Below, piece after piece: positions 17,928 to 26,818 of a stretch of DNA of 45,576 nt (positions are counted from its first letter, which is position 1; every line of letters begins with the position of its first letter). Made by a program: the position numbers and the translations under genes. The notes below the pieces were generated by a model that had not been told where the DNA came from, did no database searches, and saw only the letters and a list, made by a program, of their open reading frames with translations. The DNA lies in contig JADYZV010000090.1 of assembly GCA_020852965.1 (NCBI GenBank), positions 1 to 45,576 of the forward strand. Direction: 5' to 3'. Source of the stretch: Pirellulaceae bacterium (GTDB lineage Bacteria; Planctomycetota; Planctomycetia; Pirellulales; Pirellulaceae).

Positions 17928-18962
17928 ATGAGATACTTGAAGCTTGGATCATCGGACTTGAACGCGTCGGTCATCGGCATGGGGGCCTGGGCCATCGGCG
18001 GCGGGTCCAGTTGGGGTAGCCACGTCGATGATGACTTGGCGATTCAAACCATCGAGAAGGCCTTGGACATGGGGATCAATTTTTTCGACACCGCCCCAGG
18101 CTATGGATGGGGGCATAGCGAAAAGCTGCTCGGACGCGTGATCCAGGGACGACGGGATCAATTTATCGTCGCTACAAAATGCGGACTGTGGTGGGACGAC
18201 CAGCGCGGTTCTTTCTTCACGGTACTCGAAGGACGCCCAATCTATCGCTCCTTGAGACCCGACACGATCGCCATCGAGATCGAGCGGTCGCTGAAGAACC
18301 TCAACACCGACTTTATCGATCTGTATCAGATTCATTGGCCTGCGGTTGAGCCAGAGAAAACACCGATTGCGGAAACCATGCAGACGCTGACGAAATTGAT
18401 CGATGAGGGGAAAGTGCGCGCGATCGGTGTCTGCAATGTCAGTGCGGATGAACTACAACAATATCTCGATTGTGGAAAGGTTGTCACCGATCAGTTTCGC
18501 TATTCGATGCTGTATCGCGAGGCGGAACAGGAAATCCTGCCGCTCTGCCAGCGGCATGGAATCTCGACGTTGACGTACATGTCACTCGAGCAGGGACTGC
18601 TAACTGGCAAAGTGACGATGGACAGTGTTTTCGAGGAGGGAGATTTTCGAACCAACGCGGTTTGGAATCCGTGGTACTCGCCCGTGAACCGCCGACGAGT
18701 AATCGACTTGCTGGAGGGCTGGCAGCCGCTTTGCGAAAAGCTCAACTGCAATCTTTCCCAACTCGTGCTCGCCTGGACACTCGCTCAAGATGGTGTCACG
18801 CATGCCCTAGCCGGAGCTCGGCGACCGGAGCAGATCGAGCAGAATGCAGCCGCCGCCGACTTGTCGCTCGACTCGCAAACGCTTCAGCGGATCAATCAAG
18901 ACCTGCTTGAGATATCCGCAGAACTAGCCCAACAGCAATCACCCCGAGTGCTGCCAACTTAG
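17928..18962 (+). CDS. Aldo/keto reductase
   Basis: 344 residues from the ATG at 17928; an earlier ATG at 17910 would overlap the preceding gene, and MRYLKLGSSDLNASVIGMG is the standard opening. The catalytic tetrad is D54 (FFDTAPGYG), Y59, K84 (IVATKCG) and H136 (LYQIHWPA). The NADPH-binding C-terminal end is present (HALAGARRPEQIEQNAAA). It is a cytoplasmic reductase of aldehydes or keto-sugars, likely working with the upstream isomerase. Its last 35 bases and the following sequence are duplicated at 21771. Confidence 0.95.
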   Translation: MRYLKLGSSDLNASVIGMGAWAIGGGSSWGSHVDDDLAIQTIEKALDMGINFFDTAPGYGWGHSEKLLGRVIQGRRDQFIVATKCGLWWDDQRGSFFTVLEGRPIYRSLRPDTIAIEIERSLKNLNTDFIDLYQIHWPAVEPEKTPIAETMQTLTKLIDEGKVRAIGVCNVSADELQQYLDCGKVVTDQFRYSMLYREAEQEILPLCQRHGISTLTYMSLEQGLLTGKVTMDSVFEEGDFRTNAVWNPWYSPVNRRRVIDLLEGWQPLCEKLNCNLSQLVLAWTLAQDGVTHALAGARRPEQIEQNAAAADLSLDSQTLQRINQDLLEISAELAQQQSPRVLPT

Positions 18963-19108
18963 TCTTTACCGATCGGTTGCCGTGCGCTGTGGGCCGCTCT
19001 CCAGACCAAAGCTCCGAGAACTCGAAGCACTCCAAGAAAAAACGCATCAAGCAGACGCGCCGCAGGTTCTACAATGAACAAGTTCGGATTGATCGCGCAC
19101 CTACTGAC
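18928..19108 (+). repeat. Parent copy of a duplicated segment (end of reductase gene and spacer)
   Basis: CCCAACAGCAATCACCCCGA through to CGGATTGATC and CTGACCC is repeated at 21771-21965 with about a dozen differences and a short insertion. The segment covers the end of the aldo/keto reductase and most of the 280-bp spacer before the heparinase gene. The rest of the spacer (19109-19242) has no recognisable gene. Confidence 0.85.
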
Positions 19109-19242
19109 CCATTGCCAATGGTTTTACAGAAATGAAATTGATGCGATTGGAAATTCCACCGTGCTAGCGCGTCGGGTGCGTATTGCCTGCGAAATGTTCA
19201 CGAACAATCGAATTGTCAACTTGGCATTTTCGTCGTGTAAAA

Positions 19243-21147
19243 TCACTGGTCACAACTTCCGGGTGTTGCGACAACGACCAATCGTAATTTCCCATCCTCT
19301 GGGGCTACCACTTCAAAGGCGACCATCGTTGTACCTGGGTTGGCCGAATCCCACTCGTGGCGAGGTTTCTCCGTATTGACGGTCGTCCAAGTTGCTCCCA
19401 ACGGTTCAGCGATTGTCAACGTCAGACGCTGAGCTTGTTGTTGCAAACGTAGTGTCGCATCAGCACCAGCTCCCACCTCTGCGCGAGTGATCATTCCCCA
19501 ACGCACATGGCTTCCCGGTGCGAGTCCAGTCAAACTGTCTTCGATCCGCACCTCGCGCGAAGGCAGTAGCGTTACGCTACGGCGAACGCTGTCGGCTTGT
19601 CCCTTGTACACCGCACTTAGATCGGCGACAGTGTGTGGCGACTTGGGATCGACTGAAAACTCGACAATTTCGGCATGGCCCTTGGCAATTTGCAATTTTC
19701 CGTCGATGACTAGCGTGTTGTGCCCGGAGTTGCTTTGGCGAAAGATCGTCCAGCGATCAGATTCCTGCGCGGCGCTCCACAAATTCATGCCGCGCGACTC
19801 GATGCCATGGTAGCCTTCGGCACCCAAATCGATCGCCCAGCGCACTCCGTCGGCATCGAGTACAAACGATCCGATATCCATTTGACCATGAGGTGCTGAA
19901 GGTGAACCGGCTTTGAGTCCGACGAAAGTTGCATTGGGGTCAGTCCAAGAGCTGCGATGAACGGCGACAGGTGTGCTACTTTCGCTCTGCCAATTCAATG
20001 GCATCTTGATGTCCGCTTCCTGTAGTTCGTTTTCGCTGCCATTGATCCACAGCAATGCCAGCGGCAGCAAGCGGTTTCCACCAGCCCCAGCGTCGTTCGG
20101 CTTGAATCTGTCGATCTCAGCTCTCAACCTCGCATCTTCACCGAGCAACCAATCGGAGCGACCGTAGCGCTGAGCGAACCAGTATAACGTCGGCTCGGGA
20201 CCTCGGCTCGCGCCGCCATCGGCATAGTTGAATGCATCACCCGATGGACCTGTCATCAAACTAGGATACTGCCCTGTTTGGTCAAAACCCTGCGCCTCGC
20301 TCAATCCGAAATCGCTTCCTAAGACACTGTCGAGCGTCGCCAACAACACAACATTGAAGCCGGTTCCGTAGGCCCAGTAACCAGGGCCTTCGGGGTAACT
20401 TCCTTTGGGTGCAAACGCCTTCATCGAGCGCGGCACATTTTGAATTGCATTGAATACCGTCTTGGCGGCTAACTCGGGTTCATCTTCGAAGATGGCGAGT
20501 GCACCGGCAGTCAAACCGCAATGACAAACTTGGCCCCAGTTGTTCGATGCCGTGACCCATTTGTTGTGTTTGGTTTCAAATGGCAATGACACCCCCTTGT
20601 GCTTGATGGCCTCACGAATGGTGTCTCGACTGGTTTGGTCCAGAGCGTCGAACATCCAGTCGTATCCGATCGCCATCGCCAACGTCATCTCGGCGACATC
20701 CAGGAAGTGGCTGGGGTTCCAATCGCTCAATGCGGCAACCGCCAGCATCTCTTGCCTGCCACGCTCGACATACTTTGTCTCGCCGGTCAATTGGTACGCC
20801 ATCGACAAGTTCAGCAAGCGTTCTAAGCAGCGGCGCGATTCGCGCAGTAGCCGTCGTCCTTCGAGTCGTCGCGTGATCGGCGCAATATCGCTTAGCAAAT
20901 CCGCGCGGCGAATCACAGCTTGAGCAAGCACGTCACGTGTCGAAGTTGACTTTCCGAGTGACTCACGCAGTGCTTGAAACGTGGCCGCATCGGCCATCAG
21001 ACGCGGGTGAGTTTCTGGCACGGCTTCGATTCGGGCCTGCAACGCTTCGACGTTCGTTGGAACAGCGGTGCCTTGCGCTGTCCCTTGCTGTAATGTCCCC
21101 TGCTGTAATACGAACACTGGCAACATCAACAAGGTCAATCTATTCAT
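19243..21147 (-). CDS. Heparinase II/III-family polysaccharide lyase-like protein
   Basis: 634 residues from the ATG at 21147 (GGAG 7 bases before it; a longer frame to 21192 is unlikely). A signal peptide (NRLTLLMLPVFVLQQG) is followed by a low-complexity QQGTLQQGTAQG. Residues of about 60-330 form the alpha/alpha toroid (HPRLMADAATFQALRESLG, YDWMFDALDQTSRDTIREAI, NNWGQVCHCGLTAGALAIFE, YPEGPGYWAYGTGFNVVLL). The C-terminal beta-sandwich follows (APHGQMDIGSFVLDADGVRW, SNSGHNTLVIDGKLQ). The family cleaves uronic-acid glycans or alginate-like polymers by beta-elimination. The exact substrate is not readable. A decayed second copy of parts of this gene lies at 21966-22120. Confidence 0.88.
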   Translation of the reverse strand: MNRLTLLMLPVFVLQQGTLQQGTAQGTAVPTNVEALQARIEAVPETHPRLMADAATFQALRESLGKSTSTRDVLAQAVIRRADLLSDIAPITRRLEGRRLLRESRRCLERLLNLSMAYQLTGETKYVERGRQEMLAVAALSDWNPSHFLDVAEMTLAMAIGYDWMFDALDQTSRDTIREAIKHKGVSLPFETKHNKWVTASNNWGQVCHCGLTAGALAIFEDEPELAAKTVFNAIQNVPRSMKAFAPKGSYPEGPGYWAYGTGFNVVLLATLDSVLGSDFGLSEAQGFDQTGQYPSLMTGPSGDAFNYADGGASRGPEPTLYWFAQRYGRSDWLLGEDARLRAEIDRFKPNDAGAGGNRLLPLALLWINGSENELQEADIKMPLNWQSESSTPVAVHRSSWTDPNATFVGLKAGSPSAPHGQMDIGSFVLDADGVRWAIDLGAEGYHGIESRGMNLWSAAQESDRWTIFRQSNSGHNTLVIDGKLQIAKGHAEIVEFSVDPKSPHTVADLSAVYKGQADSVRRSVTLLPSREVRIEDSLTGLAPGSHVRWGMITRAEVGAGADATLRLQQQAQRLTLTIAEPLGATWTTVNTEKPRHEWDSANPGTTMVAFEVVAPEDGKLRLVVVATPGSCDQ

Positions 21148-21339
21148 CGCCGACTCCAATTGCAAACTGCGTTTTGTACCCATTCCAGGCACAGAGGATG
21201 GAGGCCATGCTCCATCGAAATACTCACTGTATCGATAGCTTTCAGCATTGCAACCGTCCAGTCTCTACGGATCACGACAAAGGCTGTTGGCAGCGTTGGC
21301 AGTACCATACCAGTTGAAGCCCAACGCAACGCCAGTTAG

Positions 21340-21513
21340 ACTGCCGAATCGGTCGGACAGTCCGACCCGCTTTACGATCCTCAGGTCTGGCAAAACATGC
21401 GTGAAATCCACTTGTTAACGCAGTTCGTCGGGCAGGGCGATGGCGAAACTCAGGAAGATGTTCCGCCTCAGACCATCTCGGTGGTCGAATGGATTCCTCC
21501 GAACGCTCAGTAA
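21340..21513 (+). other. C-terminal fragment of an unrecognised protein
   Basis: A frame bounded by TAG (21337-21339) and TAA (21511-21513) encodes SVGQSDPLYDPQVWQNMREI, FVGQGDGETQEDVPPQTI and VVEWIPPNAQ. The composition is convincingly protein-like, but there is no start codon with a ribosome site, and the only ATG lies in the middle. It is probably the tail of a lost gene. The surrounding 21148-21339 and 21514-21770 contain nothing else I can name. Confidence 0.3.
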
Positions 21514-21770
21514 AAGCTGCTACGCATCGTGATGTCCCAAGTCTCTGCAGTCCATTGAGATCGACGGAGAACTAGAATTTCATCGCGAGCTGTTTTGCAA
21601 ACAAGATGTTGTGATGTAGCTATCGTTGCAGGCTCTAGCTGTTAACAGTACGGTGTCGTCGTCGTTTCGTGATCAAGATTCCTAGCATGGAAGCGAAGTT
21701 CAGCCAACTCGACGGCTCAGTCACCAGTGCGGATCGACCTAAAAACATCTTGCATCGCGCCGCGACTCCA

Positions 21771-22120
21771 CCCAACAGCAATCACCCCGAGCGCTGCCAA
21801 CTTAGTTCTCACCGATCTATTGCCGTGCGCTGTGGGCCGCTCGCCAGACCAAAGCTCCGAGAACTCGAAGCACTGGTATGATGTCCCGCAAAGAAAAAAG
21901 CGTAAAGCAGATACGCCGCGGATTCTACAATTGTCAAATTCGGATTGATCACGTCCGTGCTGACCCGATGCCATGGTAGCCTTCGGCACCCAAATCGATC
22001 GCCCAGCGCACTCCGCCGGCATGGTTGAATGCATCACCCGATGGACCTGTCATCAAACCGGGGTACTGCCCTGTTTGGTCAAAACCCTGCGCCTCGCTCA
22101 ATCCGAAATCGTCTTGCCGC
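21771..22120 (+). repeat. Decayed duplicate of the reductase-heparinase junction
   Basis: 21771-21965 repeats 18928-19108. It continues directly into 21966-22020, which matches heparinase bases 19799-19853, and then 22018-22114, which matches 20218-20313. The rest of the heparinase gene is missing, so this is a duplication that later lost two blocks: the one between 19108 and 19799 and the one between 19853 and 20218. No intact reading frame remains. Confidence 0.85.
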
Positions 22121-22250
22121 GAACGGGGCGAAACGGATATTAGGAAAACCAAAGATTCCAGGATTCACGCAAAGGGGTGTGGCGTCATCAACGCTTCCTG
22201 CCGCTTTTGTTTTTCCCCCATTTTTATGTCAACCCGAATCCGCTGGTCTG

Positions 22251-23237
22251 CTATTGCGACTGAAGGAAATGTACGGGAATGTCGCTACCGTCGAGCCGCT
22301 GCACCAACGACAGGCCCGATTGCATCCAAGCGGCATAAGCTTCGTTTTCGCAAGCGATACCGTACAATTTCTGTAGGTCTTCGTTCTTTCCCAGGGTACG
22401 CGTTACAGTACTGGCCGAAGCGTCCGCAAGAGCGAGCTCGGCGATGACTAAACGCTCTTCGAAAACACCCGCTTCGTCGAGGACGTTACCAAGCGGATCG
22501 ACGATCAGGGAATTGCCATGCGAGCAGTTATGTCGCTCAATATTATGCGGATCCGCAGGACTATTGCTCATTACGGCATAGACCAAGTTTTCGGTAGCTC
22601 GCGAGATTTGCATCGATCGGTATCCGAGCAGTTTATTCTCGCTGGTAATACCGCTTTCATTATTGGCGATGAAAACGATCCTGGCACCTGCGGCGACGCT
22701 CAATCTGACCAGTTCGGGATATCGCAAATCGTGGCAGATGATGACGGTCGCCTCCACGCCAGCGATCGTAAAGACTACCGGCCCTCGCCCCGCACAATAA
22801 TGCGGCTCGCCAGCGCGCCACGTCTTGTCATAGTGCCCCAAGAGGCGTCCGTGTTCATCGATCACTAGGACATAGTTCAGAAACTGATCATCTTGCTGGC
22901 CGGTGCTCCCCAACAAGACGGCGATGTTGAGCTCTTTGGCCAAATCGCGAATTTCGAGTTCCGCCTGCCTGACCAGCGCGAAATCGAGACTCTTCAGTTG
23001 CTCCCGATTGGGATAACCGGTCAAACACCCCTCGTGAAACAGCACGATATCACAAGCTCGCGATTTGGCTTGGCGAATCGAGTCCATGATCTTGCATCGA
23101 TTGCGTTGAAGATCGTGCGTATCGGTCAGTATCTGCGCCGCTGCAACCTTGACGCTCCCCTGGTGCGGCGTCTGCGCTAGAGATGGCGATGCCAGTCCGC
23201 ACACCAAACTACCTAAGAGAAAAACGCTAGTCTTCAT
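22251..23237 (-). CDS. Exported carbon-nitrogen hydrolase (nitrilase superfamily)
   Basis: 328 residues from the ATG at 23237 (AGGTGA about 6 bases before it; the ATG at 23243 is too close to the ribosome site). A signal peptide precedes TPHQGSVKVAAAQ (FLLGSLVCGLASPSLAQ). The catalytic triad of the superfamily is complete: E69 in FHEGCLTGYP, K138 in GHYDKTW, C168 in VIICHDLRYPE. The residues following the cysteine (DLRYPE) and the glutamate context resemble amidases of the omega-amidase/carbamoylase type. Most family members are cytoplasmic, so export is notable. The substrate could be an amide released from N-acetylated or amidated glycans; this is inference. Confidence 0.9.
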   Translation of the reverse strand: MKTSVFLLGSLVCGLASPSLAQTPHQGSVKVAAAQILTDTHDLQRNRCKIMDSIRQAKSRACDIVLFHEGCLTGYPNREQLKSLDFALVRQAELEIRDLAKELNIAVLLGSTGQQDDQFLNYVLVIDEHGRLLGHYDKTWRAGEPHYCAGRGPVVFTIAGVEATVIICHDLRYPELVRLSVAAGARIVFIANNESGITSENKLLGYRSMQISRATENLVYAVMSNSPADPHNIERHNCSHGNSLIVDPLGNVLDEAGVFEERLVIAELALADASASTVTRTLGKNEDLQKLYGIACENEAYAAWMQSGLSLVQRLDGSDIPVHFLQSQ

Positions 23238-23442
23238 CACCATTCACCTCTATCTATTCAACGCTCGGCGGTGCTTCGCGAGCAATGCAAGTTCGAAGCG
23301 CCAGTTTTTGGCGTTGCGTTATTATCGTAATTCGTCGCGCACGTTGTAGCAACCTACGCGACAACTGCGTCGATAACACTGGCGAACAGTGATAATGCAT
23401 CCCCCTCGAGTGCAGTCTTTGCTGTTGGTTTGGCTAGTTCGG

Positions 23443-26400
23443 TCAATAGCCTCTTGGACGAAGCGACTGCACATCTCGGCGTGGGCGAGCCCAAGTTTCC
23501 CGCACCGCTTGACTCACCAGCTCCAAGACGGCGCGGTAGTCGGCGTCGTCTTTGTCGACGTAGACGTCCGGACCACAACTCTCGCGGCCACCATCTGACT
23601 CCGCCAGTGGCGCGGTAAGAAACTGACTCTGGTCCGCGTGGTGAATGTCAATCCAATCCAACCGAGTAACCTCATCCGGCTGGTGACACGCCCCACAGCG
23701 CCTCGCGTGAATATCCAAGAGCGACTGATGCAATACGCTGTCAGATGCTAGATCATAGGCCTCCGATTCCGCACGCTTGTTCACAAAGCGATCATGGTAA
23801 GGTGCGTTCGCATCGATCCACATCACCAAACGCAATTTTTCCTCGGCATTTAGCGAAACCGCGTCACGATGGTTCTCATCCGCAATCGCTTGGATGACTC
23901 GACTGCGATGTGAACCGTAGGCAAGCGGCGGAGTGATGCTGGCGTCCTGAGCGCGAGCCGGCGAACTGGCAATCAACCCTTCCGTCATGAGCGTGGCATA
24001 CGCACGGTTATAGCCATAGTCGGGCACCCCATCATCGAGCGAAGTCAACCCGCCAGAGAAATCGAGCCCTTGAGCCGGCTTCAGCCCGCTATGACAGTCG
24101 AGACAGTGCTTGTCGAATACCGGCTGCACGTCACGCAAAAAGCTGATCGGACGATCGCCCCAAGGGGGTGGGATCATGGTAGCAGGCTCGCTCGGCAGTG
24201 AATAGGAGCTCGGTAGGTTTCCTGTATAGGAGGTCAATCCGCGAGTTTCATGGCAGCCGACGCAGGCTCGCCTCTCACCCGGTCGAAAGCTGATGAACGA
24301 TCGCATGCGTTGCAATTCCATGCGATCCTTGTCCAACAACTGGAAATAGACGGCCGTGTCGGCCGGAACGCGGAACTCCACGCTACCATCAGACGACACC
24401 GGGACGTCCCCCAGGATTCGAATCGGCGTCCAACTTTCATCAGGAATTTTCTTTTCACTACTTTGCTTCACGAACGAGTGATCTTCCACGTAGCGATGGC
24501 CACCATACTTGTTGTCGTAAGGCCAACCGAGCGGCTCGGCGATCCGCAAGAACTTCACTTGTTCAGGCTGAACCTGGTCACTGCCAAATGTAATATCGCT
24601 GACTACGCACGTGGCATAGTCGACCGACCGATCTATCGTATCAGACAATATGGGCGGCCGCGGGCGGCTGCGAAGTGGAATCGGTGTAAAGCAGGAGATG
24701 GTCGGGTCTTTATAAATCAGCTCTTTGTTACCGAAAACATCGACCAGGTAGAGGGCGTAGCCGGTGGCATCCACTTCTGAGCCCAATTTGCCGAGAGGTC
24801 GGTTGCCGTACGCATAGGAAACAAGGAAGTACTTTTCCGATAGGGCCCATGGCGTAGAATAATAACCTCGGTGATCCACCACGCCCCCCTCAGGAACAGG
24901 CTTGCCAGCCATGCCACCTTCCGGAGGTTTGACTCCTGGCGTAACAATACCGATCCCCTCTGGCGTGTTGGGCCCCATTCGCGTATCGATGACGACCAGC
25001 GGACCTGCCGCCAATGTATGGTGCCCAGCGGCAATGGCCACCAGCTTGGAGCTACCTGGAATGGAGCGTGCATCTTCCAGTGCCCAGGGGTCAACGAGAT
25101 GCTGTTTGAACAGAGCATTTGCGCCGGTACCATCTGGGCGGATCGTCCACAATGACTGGATGTATGCCCAACTCCGCTCATGATATTCCCAATGCGTGTA
25201 CACAATGGACCCATCGTCCAACACATGAGGCAGATAGTCACCATCCTTGCTGACACTCAACCGCCTAATATTAGTGCCATCTGGACGCATCGCATACAGA
25301 TTACAACTGGTTTCATCCTTGTCGTATTCATTGCATTGCAGCGAAGTACCGCATCGTTCGGACACAAATATAATGTCGCCACTCGGCGCGTAGGAAGGAT
25401 CCAAATCGCTCCACTCGCCCCACGTAAGCTGACGCAAACGGCGACCATCGATGTCCATTTCAAATAGATGAATTGGCTCCTCTTGGCGTCGCAAATCGAA
25501 GTGTGTCCTGCGATCCAACCAACCCTTGGGTGGCTCGTGGCTCGCCGCGCGCGCGTAACCGAACACGACACGCTCACCGTCGAACCACAAATCCAATCCA
25601 TGCACGTGTCCGGGACCCAACGCACCGTCGAGTAGGTATCGTATCTGTTGGCCTGAACCGGCGGATGGAAACGGATTCTCCAGAATACAAATATCGCCAC
25701 CCGGACGTGAGACCCAAGGCATATGATTGAGACAGATGTCCGGATAGGTTTCTTGACAAAAACGTTTGACAAACAACAACTGCTGGAAATCCAATAGTGG
25801 ATTCGCAAAGGCCAATCGCCGCACGATCCAACGAGCACGAACGTATATACTGCGTTTCTGCTCCACAGACGAATCGGACGATAGGGCACGGCTTTCCGCT
25901 TCGACCACGTCCAACTCTCGTAGGCTCCCGGTCACATCAACACCCGCACGCCGCAAGTCAGCCGCCAGCTTTCGCCCGCGCTCGATGCAGGCATCTGTAG
26001 GAAACTCTACCACCCCGCTTGTACTGGCTGTCGACCAAGGGCTCAAACTGCATTGGTCGGCAGGTCGCCCCAAGGCGAGATTCTTCGCGTCGCTTTCCGG
26101 CCCATAGAGCTCGACTTCATCGAGATGAAAAAAGAGCGGATTCGAGCTGGGAACCTGAAGCCGTATGAATCGAGCTACAAACTCAGTCGGTTCGAACGTC
26201 AACTCCAAAGGTTGTGCGCCCTCGATTCCACCGAAGTGTTGGCCACGATTCTCATATCGTAGAGTCCAATGCTGGCCATCCTCCGATGAAAGAACCTGAA
26301 GATTGTCCGCGTTATGTAAACCAGGTCTATAGTCGAGCCGGTTGTAGACAACCACGCGCCGAATGGGCACTGCCTGCCCCAGGTCTACCTGCCACCACGG

Positions 26401-26679
26401 TTTCGTATCCAGCCCAGTGTGGAACCCGTACTTGCCATTTTTCACACCATCGCAACCACCGGCCGCATCCGTTTGGGTTGTAATCCCCCCCTGCAGCGCT
26501 TGCAGCCAATCCTCCTCGATCATCTGGGACATCTGCTGCTCCGGAACGACTTCGTCGCGAGGTTGTGAAGCAGTTGGGGGAGCAGGCAACGGCTGGCGTG
26601 CGTACAGGCTGGGCAATCCCAACGAGATTAAGCAGAACAAACAGAGACCGGCTCTCTTGGCTACAACGATCGGGTTCAT
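23443..26679 (-). CDS. HZS-alpha-like triheme protein with discoidin module (protein A)
   Basis: 1078 residues from the ATG at 26679 (GGAG 9-10 bases before it), rather than 26754, and with a signal peptide (LCLFCLISLGLPSLYA). About 55-195 is an F5/8 type C (discoidin) domain: KPWWQVDLGQAVPIRRVVVY, VARFIRLQVPSSNPLFFHLD. A helical linker ends in LAFANPLLDFQQLLFVKR and SRPGGDICIL. A propeller with repeats such as PIHLFEMDIDGRRLRQLTWG, YTHWEYHERSWAYIQSLWTI and GHHTLAAGPLVVID resembles the middle domain of the hydrazine synthase alpha subunit. Three c-type haem motifs follow: CVGCH 806-810, CLDCH 859-863 and CGACH 995-999. Probable role: extracellular or periplasmic electron transfer or oxidation on a carbohydrate. 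Next to it are the PVC-cytochrome/ThuA pair. Confidence 0.88.
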   Translation of the reverse strand: MNPIVVAKRAGLCLFCLISLGLPSLYARQPLPAPPTASQPRDEVVPEQQMSQMIEEDWLQALQGGITTQTDAAGGCDGVKNGKYGFHTGLDTKPWWQVDLGQAVPIRRVVVYNRLDYRPGLHNADNLQVLSSEDGQHWTLRYENRGQHFGGIEGAQPLELTFEPTEFVARFIRLQVPSSNPLFFHLDEVELYGPESDAKNLALGRPADQCSLSPWSTASTSGVVEFPTDACIERGRKLAADLRRAGVDVTGSLRELDVVEAESRALSSDSSVEQKRSIYVRARWIVRRLAFANPLLDFQQLLFVKRFCQETYPDICLNHMPWVSRPGGDICILENPFPSAGSGQQIRYLLDGALGPGHVHGLDLWFDGERVVFGYARAASHEPPKGWLDRRTHFDLRRQEEPIHLFEMDIDGRRLRQLTWGEWSDLDPSYAPSGDIIFVSERCGTSLQCNEYDKDETSCNLYAMRPDGTNIRRLSVSKDGDYLPHVLDDGSIVYTHWEYHERSWAYIQSLWTIRPDGTGANALFKQHLVDPWALEDARSIPGSSKLVAIAAGHHTLAAGPLVVIDTRMGPNTPEGIGIVTPGVKPPEGGMAGKPVPEGGVVDHRGYYSTPWALSEKYFLVSYAYGNRPLGKLGSEVDATGYALYLVDVFGNKELIYKDPTISCFTPIPLRSRPRPPILSDTIDRSVDYATCVVSDITFGSDQVQPEQVKFLRIAEPLGWPYDNKYGGHRYVEDHSFVKQSSEKKIPDESWTPIRILGDVPVSSDGSVEFRVPADTAVYFQLLDKDRMELQRMRSFISFRPGERRACVGCHETRGLTSYTGNLPSSYSLPSEPATMIPPPWGDRPISFLRDVQPVFDKHCLDCHSGLKPAQGLDFSGGLTSLDDGVPDYGYNRAYATLMTEGLIASSPARAQDASITPPLAYGSHRSRVIQAIADENHRDAVSLNAEEKLRLVMWIDANAPYHDRFVNKRAESEAYDLASDSVLHQSLLDIHARRCGACHQPDEVTRLDWIDIHHADQSQFLTAPLAESDGGRESCGPDVYVDKDDADYRAVLELVSQAVRETWARPRRDVQSLRPRGY

Positions 26680-26779
26680 GGGCTCATCTCCGAGGAGTGA
26701 ATAATGGCAGACGTGTAAACGCGGCAGGGTCCAAGCTGGAGATTCAATTAACAAATCGCCTAATCAACCAAATCGGCTC

Positions 26780-26813
26780 CTGACCCCGTTTTTTCGCTGA
26801 CCCCGTTTTTTCG
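26780..26813. repeat. Perfect 17-bp tandem duplication
   Basis: CTGACCCCGTTTTTTCG occurs at 26780-26796 and again, identically, at 26797-26813, followed by T7 ahead of the stop codon of the next gene. On the minus strand it reads as two GGGGTCAG words after A-runs. It lies between the PVC-cytochrome gene and protein A. It resembles REP-like words mobilised by Y1 transposases, although this is from memory. Confidence 0.85.
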
Positions 26814-26818
26814 TTTTT

